Numbered from the stretch's first letter, positions 1-5,137 are shown. The stretch: 8,491 nucleotides of DNA from Desulfobulbaceae bacterium (GCA_003517965.1 DOZO01000078.1:7512-16002); one strand, 5' to 3'. Translations and numbers: made by a program. Notes: a model not told the origin generated them from the sequence alone.

Positions 1-309
1 GGTGCAAACGAAACTTATCCCCTTTGGGTGCAAATATTTATACCCGGTTCAACCCGTTTCCCCTAAATCCCTACAGTATCTAAAGGAATTTTTCAGAGTT
101 CCCCCAACAAAACAACCTCCCCGCCAACACCAAAAAAACTTATACCACTACAACATGTTGAAATAACAAGATAAAAATAAAAAACTTCCCTTGCCACCGC
201 TCTGTTGGTTTAAAATTTTGTATCCGACCCGTCTCCGGACTTCTGCGCTACACTTAGTAACATCCTATAATTACTACAAAAAATAAAAAACCCCCCGCGA
301 TCAAATTTC
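1..309. other. Intergenic region upstream of the sigma-54 promoter, no gene seen
   Basis: I see no convincing coding sequence on either strand. The stretch is rich in A and C on the plus strand, with runs of A and C. It contains the word GGTGCAAA twice (1-8 and 27-34, 26 bp apart) and a perfect 10-bp palindrome CAACATGTTG at 151-160. Either could be a binding site for an enhancer-binding protein serving the sigma-54 promoter at 310-325, but that is inference from position alone. The gene to the left of the window is not visible. Confidence 0.5.
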
Positions 310-325
310 TGGCACGCTTGTTGCT
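310..325 (+). promoter_or_regulatory. Sigma-54 (RpoN) -24/-12 promoter
   Basis: The sequence reads TGGCAC, five bases, then TTGCT, which matches the sigma-54 consensus TGGCAC-N5-TTGCW at every defined position. The GG (311-312) and GC (323-324) are separated by the required 10 bp. The predicted transcription start is about position 336, an A. Sigma-54 promoters need an ATP-dependent enhancer-binding activator, usually bound upstream. No gene starts close downstream: the terminator at 361-398 comes first, so the likely product is a short RNA, with possible read-through into dus. A chance match is possible but not likely at this quality. Confidence 0.6.
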
Positions 326-335
326 TTACCAAAAG

Positions 336-398
336 ATAACTCTTATCTCCTTTCTCCTGAAAAAAAGACCGACTTCCCGCAAAGTCGGTCTTTTTTTT
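336..398 (+). ncRNA. Candidate sigma-54-dependent small RNA (about 63 nt)
   Basis: This short unit runs from the predicted sigma-54 start to the U-tract of a strong intrinsic terminator. The single-stranded 5' part (about 336-360) contains a repeated CUCCU-type stretch (347-358, CTCC then CTCC). It is complementary to Shine-Dalgarno sequences and is the kind of seed region found in trans-acting small RNAs. The 3' part is the terminator hairpin with an eight-U tail, typical of Hfq-associated sRNAs. No plus-strand gene ends within the preceding 300 bp, so the terminator is not easily explained as belonging to an upstream gene. No family is recognised. The function as a base-pairing regulator is inference. 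Confidence 0.45.
361..398 (+). terminator. Strong intrinsic terminator of the candidate sRNA
   Basis: A perfect 9-bp stem (367-375 with 382-390) closes a 6-nt loop (376-381). It is extended by A-U pairs between the A-run 361-366 and the T-run 391-396, and is followed by eight Ts (391-398). The A-run also gives a U-tract on the minus strand, so it could work in both directions. Confidence 0.85.
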
Positions 399-540
399 AC
401 CCCGTCAGAAAAATCCCAACCAGGCACTTTCCCCGTCAAATTTCTTTTGCTGTTTGCACTTTGCGCTCAAGCCAGATATATTGCAATCCCTGTGGCCGTC
501 GGCGCCTTGCCCACCATCTAAGACTCCGCAGCCAACCTCC
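399..540. other. Spacer between the terminator and the dus leader
   Basis: I see no conserved coding sequence, RNA gene or clear promoter in this stretch of about 140 bp. dus must be transcribed from an unrecognised promoter here or by read-through from the sigma-54 unit. Two short overlapping open frames in this area look random: low-complexity composition, no ribosome binding site and no recognisable domain. Confidence 0.4.
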
Positions 541-563
541 CCGAACCCGGCAAGGGGGTTCGG
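541..563 (+). promoter_or_regulatory. Hairpin sequestering the dus ribosome binding site
   Basis: An 8-bp perfect inverted repeat (541-548 CCGAACCC with 556-563 GGGTTCGG) ends three bases before the dus ATG at 567. Its loop and right arm contain the AAGGGGG run (552-558), the only Shine-Dalgarno-like sequence upstream of that start. Folding would therefore hide the ribosome binding site. The structure is seen directly; a translational control role is inference. The three Ts that follow are too few for a convincing terminator. Confidence 0.4.
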
Positions 564-566
564 TTT

Positions 567-1505
567 ATGGTAAACTCCATGCACACTCCCTTTATTCTGG
601 CACCCATGGCCGGTTGCACCGACCTGCCCTTTCGTCTGCTCTGCAAAGAATATGGGGCTGATCTCTGCTATTCAGAGATGATCGACAGCCATGCTCTGGT
701 CGCGCGACAGCAAGACTGCTTGGAACTACTCCTGACCAACACCGCAGAACAACCGGTGATCATGCAGCTTTACGGCAGCAATCCCGAGACAATGGGAGAG
801 GCTGCGGCAATCCTTTCCGCACAGCCCATTGCCGGAATCGATATCAACATGGGCTGTCCCATGGAAAAAATTATCCAGACCGGCGCTGGAGCAGCCTTGA
901 TGAAAAGCCCACGGCTGGCTGAAAAAATTATCACCTCTGTCTGCAAAAAATCAACCATACCAATATCGGTCAAGATCCGCTCCAGCTGGAACCAGCACCT
1001 CATTACCGCCCCTGAGATTGCCCGAAGAGCAGAAGGTGCAGGCGCCCAAGCCATTGCCATCCATGCCCGCACCTTGAGCGATGGATTCACCGGCTCCATT
1101 GATCACAGGGTAATCCTGCAAACCATGGAAAGCGTCTCTATCCCGGTTTTTGCTAACGGCGATATTACATCCCATGAACAAGGCCAGGCTCTGCTTAAAA
1201 AACTCGGCTGCGCCGGAGTGATGATCGGCCGGGCCGCTCTGGGCGCACCATGGATCTTTTCCGGCACGGTAAATCAACAACCCTCCATGGCTTACAGAAT
1301 CAAGGCCCTGCTCCGCCACCTTGAACTTGCCGAGACCCACCTTGGGCCGGAACCAGGCCTCTCCAAGATCAGAAATCATGCCTGGAAATACTTTCGTGGC
1401 ACAACCACTGGCCCCGCCATCCGCAGGCAGATCGACGCCACCAACACCTACTCAGAGTTGAGGGTTTACGTTCACACCCTGGCAGAACGGCTGTTGTCGG
1501 CCTGA
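567..1505 (+). CDS. dus: tRNA-dihydrouridine synthase (Dus family, DusB-like)
   Basis: This is an FMN- and NADPH-dependent enzyme of the cytoplasm that reduces specific uridines in the tRNA D-loop or variable region to dihydrouridine. The 312-residue product has the usual bacterial Dus length and layout. An N-terminal TIM barrel opens with the FMN-binding APMAGCTDLPFR (residues 12-23). It is followed by QLYG (67-70), NMGCP with the catalytic Cys97, SVKIR with Lys136, IHART with His166, ANGD (196-199) and the phosphate-binding GVMIGRAALGAPWIF (217-231). A helical tRNA-binding C-terminus completes it. The segment after IHART lacks the Q-x-Y-x-G-x-A-D-W seen in many DusB proteins (here SDGFTGSIDH), so the exact Dus subgroup and target uridine are uncertain. 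ATG 567 is preferred because AAGGGGG lies upstream; ATG 579 would also preserve the barrel. The gene stands alone, next to the tRNA-Arg remnant. Confidence 0.92.
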   Translation: MVNSMHTPFILAPMAGCTDLPFRLLCKEYGADLCYSEMIDSHALVARQQDCLELLLTNTAEQPVIMQLYGSNPETMGEAAAILSAQPIAGIDINMGCPMEKIIQTGAGAALMKSPRLAEKIITSVCKKSTIPISVKIRSSWNQHLITAPEIARRAEGAGAQAIAIHARTLSDGFTGSIDHRVILQTMESVSIPVFANGDITSHEQGQALLKKLGCAGVMIGRAALGAPWIFSGTVNQQPSMAYRIKALLRHLELAETHLGPEPGLSKIRNHAWKYFRGTTTGPAIRRQIDATNTYSELRVYVHTLAERLLSA

Positions 1506-1516
1506 GATAACGCACC

Positions 1517-1556
1517 AAAAAAAGCCCGACCAACAATATAGTTGATCGAGCTTTTT
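1517..1556 (-). terminator. Intrinsic terminator, native to the tRNA-Arg gene (also able to serve dus)
   Basis: A 16-bp stem (1519-1534 with 1541-1556) has a 6-nt loop. On the minus strand every position pairs, with two G-U wobbles, and a run of seven Ts follows (complement of the As at 1517-1523). On the plus strand the same two positions become C-A mismatches. The structure is therefore optimised for minus-strand transcription, that is for the tRNA gene whose 3' end lies at 1566. It may also stop dus transcription as a bidirectional terminator. Confidence 0.75.
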
Positions 1557-1565
1557 GATTTTTAT

Positions 1566-1615
1566 TGGTGCGCCCGGAGGGATTCGAACCCCCGACTCCC
1601 GGCTTCGAAGGCCGA
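1566..1615 (-). tRNA. Truncated tRNA-Arg(UCG), 3' half only
   Basis: Read on the minus strand, the sequence has a five-base-pair anticodon stem around the loop CTTCGAA (anticodon TCG, arginine). A 5-nt variable loop, a T-arm with the TTCGAAT loop, the 3' strand of the acceptor stem (CGGGCGC), discriminator A and an encoded CCA (1566-1568) follow. The 5' acceptor strand and D-arm are absent: to the right of about 1615 the sequence turns abruptly AT-rich. This cannot be a working tRNA. It is the 3' remnant left when an element integrates into a tRNA gene, and the intact copy should sit at the far (right) end of the island. Confidence 0.88.
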
Positions 1616-1616
1616 T
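1566..1616. repeat. attL attachment site of the island
   Basis: The tRNA-Arg 3' segment lies about 100 bp from a tyrosine integrase that points away from it, the standard layout of tRNA-integrated islands. The core identity should run from the anticodon stem/loop to the 3' end of the tRNA, and an equal direct repeat (attR) is expected beyond the window. The exact crossover cannot be set from one end. Confidence 0.75.
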
Positions 1617-1634
1617 ATATTAATTTATAACTAT

Positions 1635-1663
1635 TTGTTTTGTCTAATATAAAAAAATATGAT
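1635..1663 (+). promoter_or_regulatory. Candidate sigma-70 promoter of the integrase gene
   Basis: TTGTTT (1635-1640), a 17-bp spacer and TATGAT (1658-1663) form a plausible -35/-10 pair, with the expected start near 1670. The -10 matches five of six consensus bases and the -35 is weak. AT-rich surroundings raise the chance of a false match. Confidence 0.4.
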
Positions 1664-1672
1664 ACATTTTTT

Positions 1673-1692
1673 GGTGACACTCTTGGGACACT
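1673..1692 (+). repeat. Tandem GACACT repeats between integrase promoter and gene
   Basis: GGTGACACT (1673-1681) and TGGGACACT (1684-1692) share GACACT with an 11-bp period, about one helical turn. They lie just after the predicted integrase transcription start and about 60 bp from attL. They could be integrase arm-type binding sites or an operator for a small regulator such as an excisionase. Only the repeat itself is directly seen. Confidence 0.35.
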
Positions 1693-1718
1693 AAGCATAA
1701 AAAAGGAGCCTCACCAAA

Positions 1719-2711
1719 ATGGCAACTTTCGAAAAAAGAGGCCCTTATCAAATCCGAGCCAAGGTTCGCAAACTCGGTCACAGAACAATCACAAAGACCT
1801 TCAACAACAAACGGGACGCCGAGGCTTGGGCCAGAGGAGTTGAGGCGGACATGGACCGAGGCGCCTTTATCCCATCGACAATAGCACAACGAACCACGAT
1901 CCGCAAAGCCTTAGAGCGATATCAAGAAGAGGTATTTCCCCGCTTAGCCCGCAGCGGCAATGACGAAAAAGCCCGCCTTCGGCGTCTCGTTAATGACATG
2001 GGCGAACTTTCTCTCTCCGCCCTGGAAGCATCGCATGTCGCGAAATACCGAGACCAAAGACTAAAAGATGGCGCTGCCCCACAAACCGTTAAACATGAGA
2101 TAGGTCTGCTCGGTCGCGTCCTCAAGCATTGCGTTATGGATTGGGGTATCCCACTCACCCGCGGCATCGTTACAAGTCATGTGCGAAAACCGTCCCTCCC
2201 CCCCGGACGAGACCGCCGCCTTGTTGACGAAGAGGAAGCACGTTTACTTGATGCAGCCAAAACCTCAAAAAGCAAAGAAATTGAAGCCATCATCGTTATC
2301 GCTTTGGAAACCGCTGCCCGGCGCGGAGAAATTGCTGCCATGACATGGGAGCACGTCAACTTTGTCCGGTGCACTTGGCACATCCCGCACACCAAAAACG
2401 GTGTCCCGCGCACAGTACCCCTTTCACCACGAGCGGTAGAATTTCTGCAAAGGATTCCTCAGCGAATCGATGGCAGGGTCTGGGCATTAAAAGCCAGTCA
2501 CAGCATCACCCAAGCCTTTGACCGTATCTGCAAACGAGCCAAAATCGAAGGCCTCAATTTTCACGATCTTCGTCATGAAGCAACTACGCGTCTTTTTGAA
2601 CAGGAGTTTGAAATAATGGAGGTGGCCAGCATCACCGGTCACAAAACCCTTGCCATGCTGCAACGCTACACGCATTTAAGGGCTGAGAACCTGGCAGCGA
2701 AGATGCGGTGA
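1719..2711 (+). CDS. int: Tyrosine-type site-specific integrase
   Basis: This enzyme catalyses integration and excision of the island by recombining att sites through a 3'-phosphotyrosine intermediate. The 330-residue protein starts with an arm-binding-like N-terminal domain (about 1-48: YQIRAKVRKLG, then KRDAEAWARGVEADMDRG). A helical core-binding domain (about 58-152) and a catalytic domain (about 165-325) follow. Catalytic residues visible are Arg201 in AARRGE, Lys226 in HTKNG, His282 and Arg285 in HDLRH, His308 in GHKT and the nucleophile Tyr317 in QRYTHL. The full set is present, so the enzyme looks active. ATG 1719 is preceded by AAAAGGAG (1701-1708) at a 10-base spacing. The gene reads away from attL, as is usual for tRNA-targeting islands. 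Confidence 0.95.
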   Translation: MATFEKRGPYQIRAKVRKLGHRTITKTFNNKRDAEAWARGVEADMDRGAFIPSTIAQRTTIRKALERYQEEVFPRLARSGNDEKARLRRLVNDMGELSLSALEASHVAKYRDQRLKDGAAPQTVKHEIGLLGRVLKHCVMDWGIPLTRGIVTSHVRKPSLPPGRDRRLVDEEEARLLDAAKTSKSKEIEAIIVIALETAARRGEIAAMTWEHVNFVRCTWHIPHTKNGVPRTVPLSPRAVEFLQRIPQRIDGRVWALKASHSITQAFDRICKRAKIEGLNFHDLRHEATTRLFEQEFEIMEVASITGHKTLAMLQRYTHLRAENLAAKMR

Positions 2712-2806
2712 AATGAAATCAAGGCCCATGATGTGGCGGATATTGGCAAAGGGCGGCTCCGTGATAGCAACTCGCATGCTGTACAGCGCCATAAGGATTC
2801 TTCAAT
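2712..2806. other. Gap between convergent integrase and minus-strand gene
   Basis: I see no clear hairpin terminator in this 95-bp gap. A 45-codon plus-strand frame (2713-2850) begins two bases after the integrase stop codon but lacks a ribosome binding site and runs into the 3' end of the opposing gene, so I do not call it as a gene. Confidence 0.4.
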
Positions 2807-3082
2807 CTAAAAAAAACATCCAAGAAACAATTGCAACAGAACCACGGTGAGAAGCGCACCGGTAAGGTGAGCCACAACAAGATTGATCGTGAAACTGCTT
2901 TTAAATTCTTTCATTTCGCCACTGAACCAGTGGTTAAATTCCATCAAGTCCGATTTACGCAATCTACTATCGGCAGTGGCCGCAAAAATCTTTATCTGCC
3001 AATCAACAATAGCTTCGGCTTGTTGGCGGGAAAATCCTCCCTCCTCGAAATAGCTGATCATTTCATGCGTTTTTAAGATCAT
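2807..3082 (-). CDS. Small tail-anchored membrane protein, DUF1640/CCDC90-like layout
   Basis: This is a 91-residue protein with no known biochemical role that I can assign. Its N-terminus (residues 5-27) has the pattern TH-x-x-I-x-Y-F-x-x-x-G-F-S-x-x-Q-A-E-A-I. An LRKSDL segment (41-46) and a hydrophilic helix (about 47-64) follow, then a C-terminal hydrophobic segment (about 66-88). This order (a 'G-F-x-x-x-Q-A-E' helix, an 'L-x-x-K-x-D-L' hinge, a coiled coil, a C-terminal membrane anchor) resembles the DUF1640/CCDC90 family, though here the coiled coil is very short. I chose ATG 3082 because GGAG lies six bases upstream. A longer reading to 3172 is open, but a TATAAT box sits at 3171-3176, inside that extension. 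The gene is likely island cargo, transcribed towards the integrase. Confidence 0.6.
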   Translation of the reverse strand: MILKTHEMISYFEEGGFSRQQAEAIVDWQIKIFAATADSRLRKSDLMEFNHWFSGEMKEFKSSFTINLVVAHLTGALLTVVLLQLFLGCFF

Positions 3083-3423
3083 TTTTTTCTCCATTTCCAA
3101 AGCGGCAACAGAAGAGAATGAGCCTATATCCATTATGTTCTTGGAATCACCCACGCTCTTGCATACCAGCATTATATCGTAGGTGCTCGATGACTGATAG
3201 TGCTAATATCCTTGGAGACAATAAATACATGGTCTGAGACAATTCCGAATTCATGGCGCGGATTGGCTTACTACCGTATTTTTCAATATTGACTTTTGTG
3301 GGGCATTTACTGGATAGATAGGATAACTTCTGTGGTGGCTTATGGGCTCTCTGGAGCAATATCAAAAGCCATTAAGCGATAGATTGACCAGCAGAATGCC
3401 TGGATCTCACTTAGAGACAAAAA
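3083..3423. other. Intergenic stretch with possible decayed reading frame
   Basis: No intact gene is supported. In one plus-strand frame, ATG 3190 is followed by an in-frame TGA (3235-3237) and TAG (3319-3321) before a TAA at 3373-3375. The segment between the first two stops encodes a hydrophobic stretch (GLLPYFSILTFVGHLL), which may be debris of a small membrane protein. A minus-strand frame at 3147-3365 has no recognisable domain or ribosome binding site. A promoter for the gene at 3424 is expected here; the only candidate (TTGACC 3384-3389, then a poor -10) is unconvincing. Confidence 0.35.
3171..3176 (-). promoter_or_regulatory. Candidate -10 box for the minus-strand gene
   Basis: A perfect TATAAT on the minus strand would start a transcript near 3164, giving a 5' untranslated region of about 80 nt before the ATG at 3082. 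No good -35 is seen at 16-18 bp, so the call rests on one hexamer. Confidence 0.3.
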
Positions 3424-3660
3424 ATGAAGAAACATGTTACTCTGATTTTCCTTTTAACAATCGGCTCATGGACATCTGCGCACGCTGAGACTAAGCTAAA
3501 CTGCTATAAAAAACTCACCGGTGAGGTTGTATGCAAAGAGAGTGGCGGCGGTGAGTGGAAAGGGTACGAGAAATTGACCGGAGAGACTGTGTTCAAGGGG
3601 CCTCGGGGTGAGACTATAACTTTGGAGCCTGGAGTGAAACCGGAACAGATGGACGTTTAG
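3424..3660 (+). CDS. Small exported protein with duplicated Y-x-K-L-T-G-E motif
   Basis: The 78-residue precursor has a classic signal peptide: MKKH, then a hydrophobic core VTLIFLLTIGSW, then SAHA with signal peptidase I cleavage expected after Ala21. The mature part is about 57 residues, hydrophilic, with two cysteines (27 and 37). It contains a 20-residue internal duplication, YKKLTGEVVCK (28-38) and YEKLTGETVFK (48-58). A periplasmic or secreted location follows from the signal peptide. I recognise no function. The gene ends 37 bp before the preferred brxA start and reads in the same direction, so it may be co-transcribed with the BREX operon, but no known BREX component looks like this. 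The ribosome binding site is weak (AGAG, 3413-3416). The signal peptide and repeat argue that it is a real gene. Confidence 0.65.
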   Translation: MKKHVTLIFLLTIGSWTSAHAETKLNCYKKLTGEVVCKESGGGEWKGYEKLTGETVFKGPRGETITLEPGVKPEQMDV

Positions 3661-3697
3661 GTAAAATAAAGCAGAGCAATTGAGATCAGTGGTGAGG

Positions 3698-4492
3698 ATG
3701 AAGGAAACGAACAACAACAAACTGACGCGCTTTGGATTCAGTTTTGCACGAGGCGGTGCCCATACTGCTCGCACGATGATGCAAGAGGAGTTGGGGGCAT
3801 TGCTGTCTTATGTTGACCGTCCCGAAGCAGGGAAGGCAGATTATCTGCATGCGATTGATGAGGAAAATTGCCTGGGCAAGCGTTCGGGGAAAACACGCAT
3901 ACTGACATACCGCCATCTGGTTGATCTTTACTCTCTCGATCCTGCAATCGTTCTCTACCGCGCCCTCCTTTTCTTCTGGCAACGAGACCCTGCCGGGCAG
4001 CCTTTGTTGGCAGTGCTTTGCACGTTTGCCCGCGATTCAATTTTTCGCTCCACCGCGTCTTTTGTTTTGGACTCCCCCGAAGGCGCAACGATTACCCGCG
4101 AAGCACTGGAAGAACTTATTGATGCCAGAGAGCCTGGCCGCTTCAGCAAAGCGACCCTGAAATCCACGGCGCAAAACATCAACTCTACTTGGACCAAATC
4201 CGGCCACATCGAGGGCCGGGTGCGCAAGATCAGAGCCCGCGCCGTGCCGACAGCCGGCAGCGTCTCCTATGCCTTGCTCCTCGGGTACCTGACTGGTGTT
4301 CGCGGCGAATCTCTTTTCAAAACCGAGTATGCCAAACTCCTCGATTGCTCGTTCGAGAGAGCTATTGAGTTCGCTGAAGAGGCATCGCGCAAAGGCTGGA
4401 TTGTTTTTAAGCGGGTCGGTAAAGTCATTGAGGTGCTTTTCCCGAACCTCGTCAATACGCAAGAAATGGAGTGGCTTCGTGAGCAGAGTTAA
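3698..4492 (+). CDS. brxA: BREX protein BrxA (DUF1819-like)
   Basis: BrxA is a small helical BREX component, described as DNA-binding and NusB-like in fold, that acts with the other BREX proteins in host-DNA marking and phage exclusion. The assignment rests on position (directly before an unmistakable BrxB and BrxC, in type I order) and on an all-helical sequence. The N-terminal segment has SFARGGAHTARTMMQEEL. A central region has ILTYRHLVDLYSL, then ATLKSTAQNINSTW, and a C-terminal part (SLFKTEYAKLLDCSFE, then ASRKGWI) could be a winged-helix-like module. From ATG 3698 it is 264 residues, longer than the roughly 200 residues I recall for classical BrxA. The start is uncertain: GTG 3689/3692 and TTG 3680 are in frame, and the GGTGAGG before ATG 3698 is too close to be a good ribosome binding site. 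It overlaps brxB by 14 bp, implying translational coupling. Confidence 0.75.
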   Translation: MKETNNNKLTRFGFSFARGGAHTARTMMQEELGALLSYVDRPEAGKADYLHAIDEENCLGKRSGKTRILTYRHLVDLYSLDPAIVLYRALLFFWQRDPAGQPLLAVLCTFARDSIFRSTASFVLDSPEGATITREALEELIDAREPGRFSKATLKSTAQNINSTWTKSGHIEGRVRKIRARAVPTAGSVSYALLLGYLTGVRGESLFKTEYAKLLDCSFERAIEFAEEASRKGWIVFKRVGKVIEVLFPNLVNTQEMEWLREQS

Positions 4493-5030
4493 ACGCCTGA
4501 TTCAGTCTTACAGCAAATACATCGCCGTACCCTGGCGAGACGACGCCGCAGCCGCCCAGCGCGTTATCTTTTGTGTCTACAACGAAGCCGAGGAACTTCG
4601 ACTGCGGGCAAAGATTGATGAGTTTGAGATTGTCACCCGGCAGTCGAACCACGACTGGGCTGTCTTTGACCTGACCGACACCTTCGCTGACTGGCTTTCT
4701 TCTCAAAGATACGCAAAAAGCTACTTTCAGAAACCGCACCTGCTTCCCCCCCTGCTCCCGAAATATCTGGCCTTCATTACAACGGAGTTTGAAACCTTTC
4801 TGCAGAAGAATGAAATTGGTGAAGACACCGTGGTGGCGATCAAAGGCGTGGGTTCGCTATTCGGTTTTCAGAAGGTTAAAGAGGTCGTCGACAAATTCGC
4901 GCCCATGGTCAAGGGCCGCCTCTTGATCTTTTTTCCGGGAAGTTACGAGAACAACAACTACCGACTGCTGGATGGTTATGACGGCTGGAACTACCTCGCC
5001 GTGCCTATTACTGCGGACAAGGAATTTTGA
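4479..5030 (+). CDS. brxB: BREX protein BrxB (DUF1788)
   Basis: BrxB is an essential but biochemically poorly defined component of type I BREX. The 183-residue product has the characteristic DUF1788 features. These are an N-terminal RVIFCVYNEAEELRLRAKI (residues 28-46), LLPPLLPKYLAF (88-99), an AIKGVGSLFGF segment (120-130) and the C-terminal signature LLIFFPGSYENNNYRLLD (148-165) with DGWNYLAVPIT (168-178). GTG 4479 is chosen because GGAG (4468-4471) lies seven bases upstream and family similarity starts at VKRLI. Longer in-frame readings fall inside brxA. It overlaps the brxA 3' end by 14 bp and its TGA stop overlaps a following ATG (TGATG). The protein looks intact. Confidence 0.9.
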   Translation: MSRVKRLIQSYSKYIAVPWRDDAAAAQRVIFCVYNEAEELRLRAKIDEFEIVTRQSNHDWAVFDLTDTFADWLSSQRYAKSYFQKPHLLPPLLPKYLAFITTEFETFLQKNEIGEDTVVAIKGVGSLFGFQKVKEVVDKFAPMVKGRLLIFFPGSYENNNYRLLDGYDGWNYLAVPITADKEF

Positions 5031-5137
5031 TGCACTCGCAAAAAAAGGAAAAGGCCACAGGTTCACAACACAAGTTCAACGAGTTACAAAGTGATACCCG
5101 TTGTAATCGCGGCTTTTTGCGATTACAACAATTTTGA
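5030..5137 (+). CDS. Possible 35-residue coupled ORF between brxB and brxC
   Basis: ATG 5030 shares its A with the brxB stop codon (TGATG), and AAGGA (5019-5023) sits six bases upstream, so ribosomes finishing brxB could restart here. The product (MHSQKKEKATGSQHKF, then a basic, polar tail) has no recognisable domain. Its last third runs through the inverted repeat at 5100-5129, and its stop (5135-5137) lies 14 bases before brxC. It could be a leader peptide coupling brxC translation, or a chance frame. Confidence 0.25.
   Translation: MHSQKKEKATGSQHKFNELQSDTRCNRGFLRLQQF
5100..5129 (+). promoter_or_regulatory. Perfect 11-bp inverted repeat in the brxB-brxC gap
   Basis: GTTGTAATCGC (5100-5110) and its exact reverse complement (5119-5129) enclose an 8-base loop with a T-run. 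The structure ends 22 bases before the brxC ATG. It could be an RNA hairpin that lowers expression of the large ATPase, a weak terminator/attenuator (only AATTTT follows) or a DNA operator. A third arm TTACAA (5084-5089) can pair with TTGTAA (5101-5106), giving an alternative shorter fold. The repeat is certain; its role is not. Confidence 0.55.

Noticed and set aside
338..360. Doubled AGGAG-like ribosome binding site on the minus strand (complement of the CTCC repeats)
   Set aside because: No ATG or GTG with an open frame follows at a usable distance on the minus strand. The plus-strand sRNA reading explains the sequence better.
318..661. Two overlapping plus-strand frames (318-521, 461-661) before and into dus
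   Set aside because: They run through the terminator hairpin or the dus start, lack ribosome binding sites and encode no recognisable domain.
770..1379. Minus-strand open frames inside dus
   Set aside because: These are shadows of a clearly coding plus-strand gene, with no domains.
1369..1889. Open frames crossing the tRNA remnant and integrase start on both strands
   Set aside because: They translate through a tRNA segment and a terminator, and the integrase with its own ribosome binding site explains the region.
2713..2850. 45-codon plus-strand frame just after the integrase
   Set aside because: It has no ribosome binding site, no recognisable features, and overlaps the 3' end of the better supported minus-strand gene.
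3083..3172. N-terminal extension of the minus-strand membrane protein to ATG 3172
   Set aside because: The -10-like TATAAT lies at the extended start, while ATG 3082 has a well-spaced GGAG and fits the family-like beginning.
3147..3365. 72-codon minus-strand frame
   Set aside because: No ribosome binding site, domain or compositional support.
3384..3412. TTGACC ... TCACTT as a sigma-70 promoter for the exported protein
   Set aside because: The -10 is poor and the predicted start would leave only a few bases before the ATG.
3738..4462. Several antisense frames within brxA
   Set aside because: Shadow frames opposite a coding gene with intact neighbours.
4296..4478. Upstream extension of brxB to ATG 4296
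   Set aside because: It lies inside brxA coding sequence in another frame and shows no BrxB similarity before VKRLI; GTG 4479 has a good ribosome binding site.
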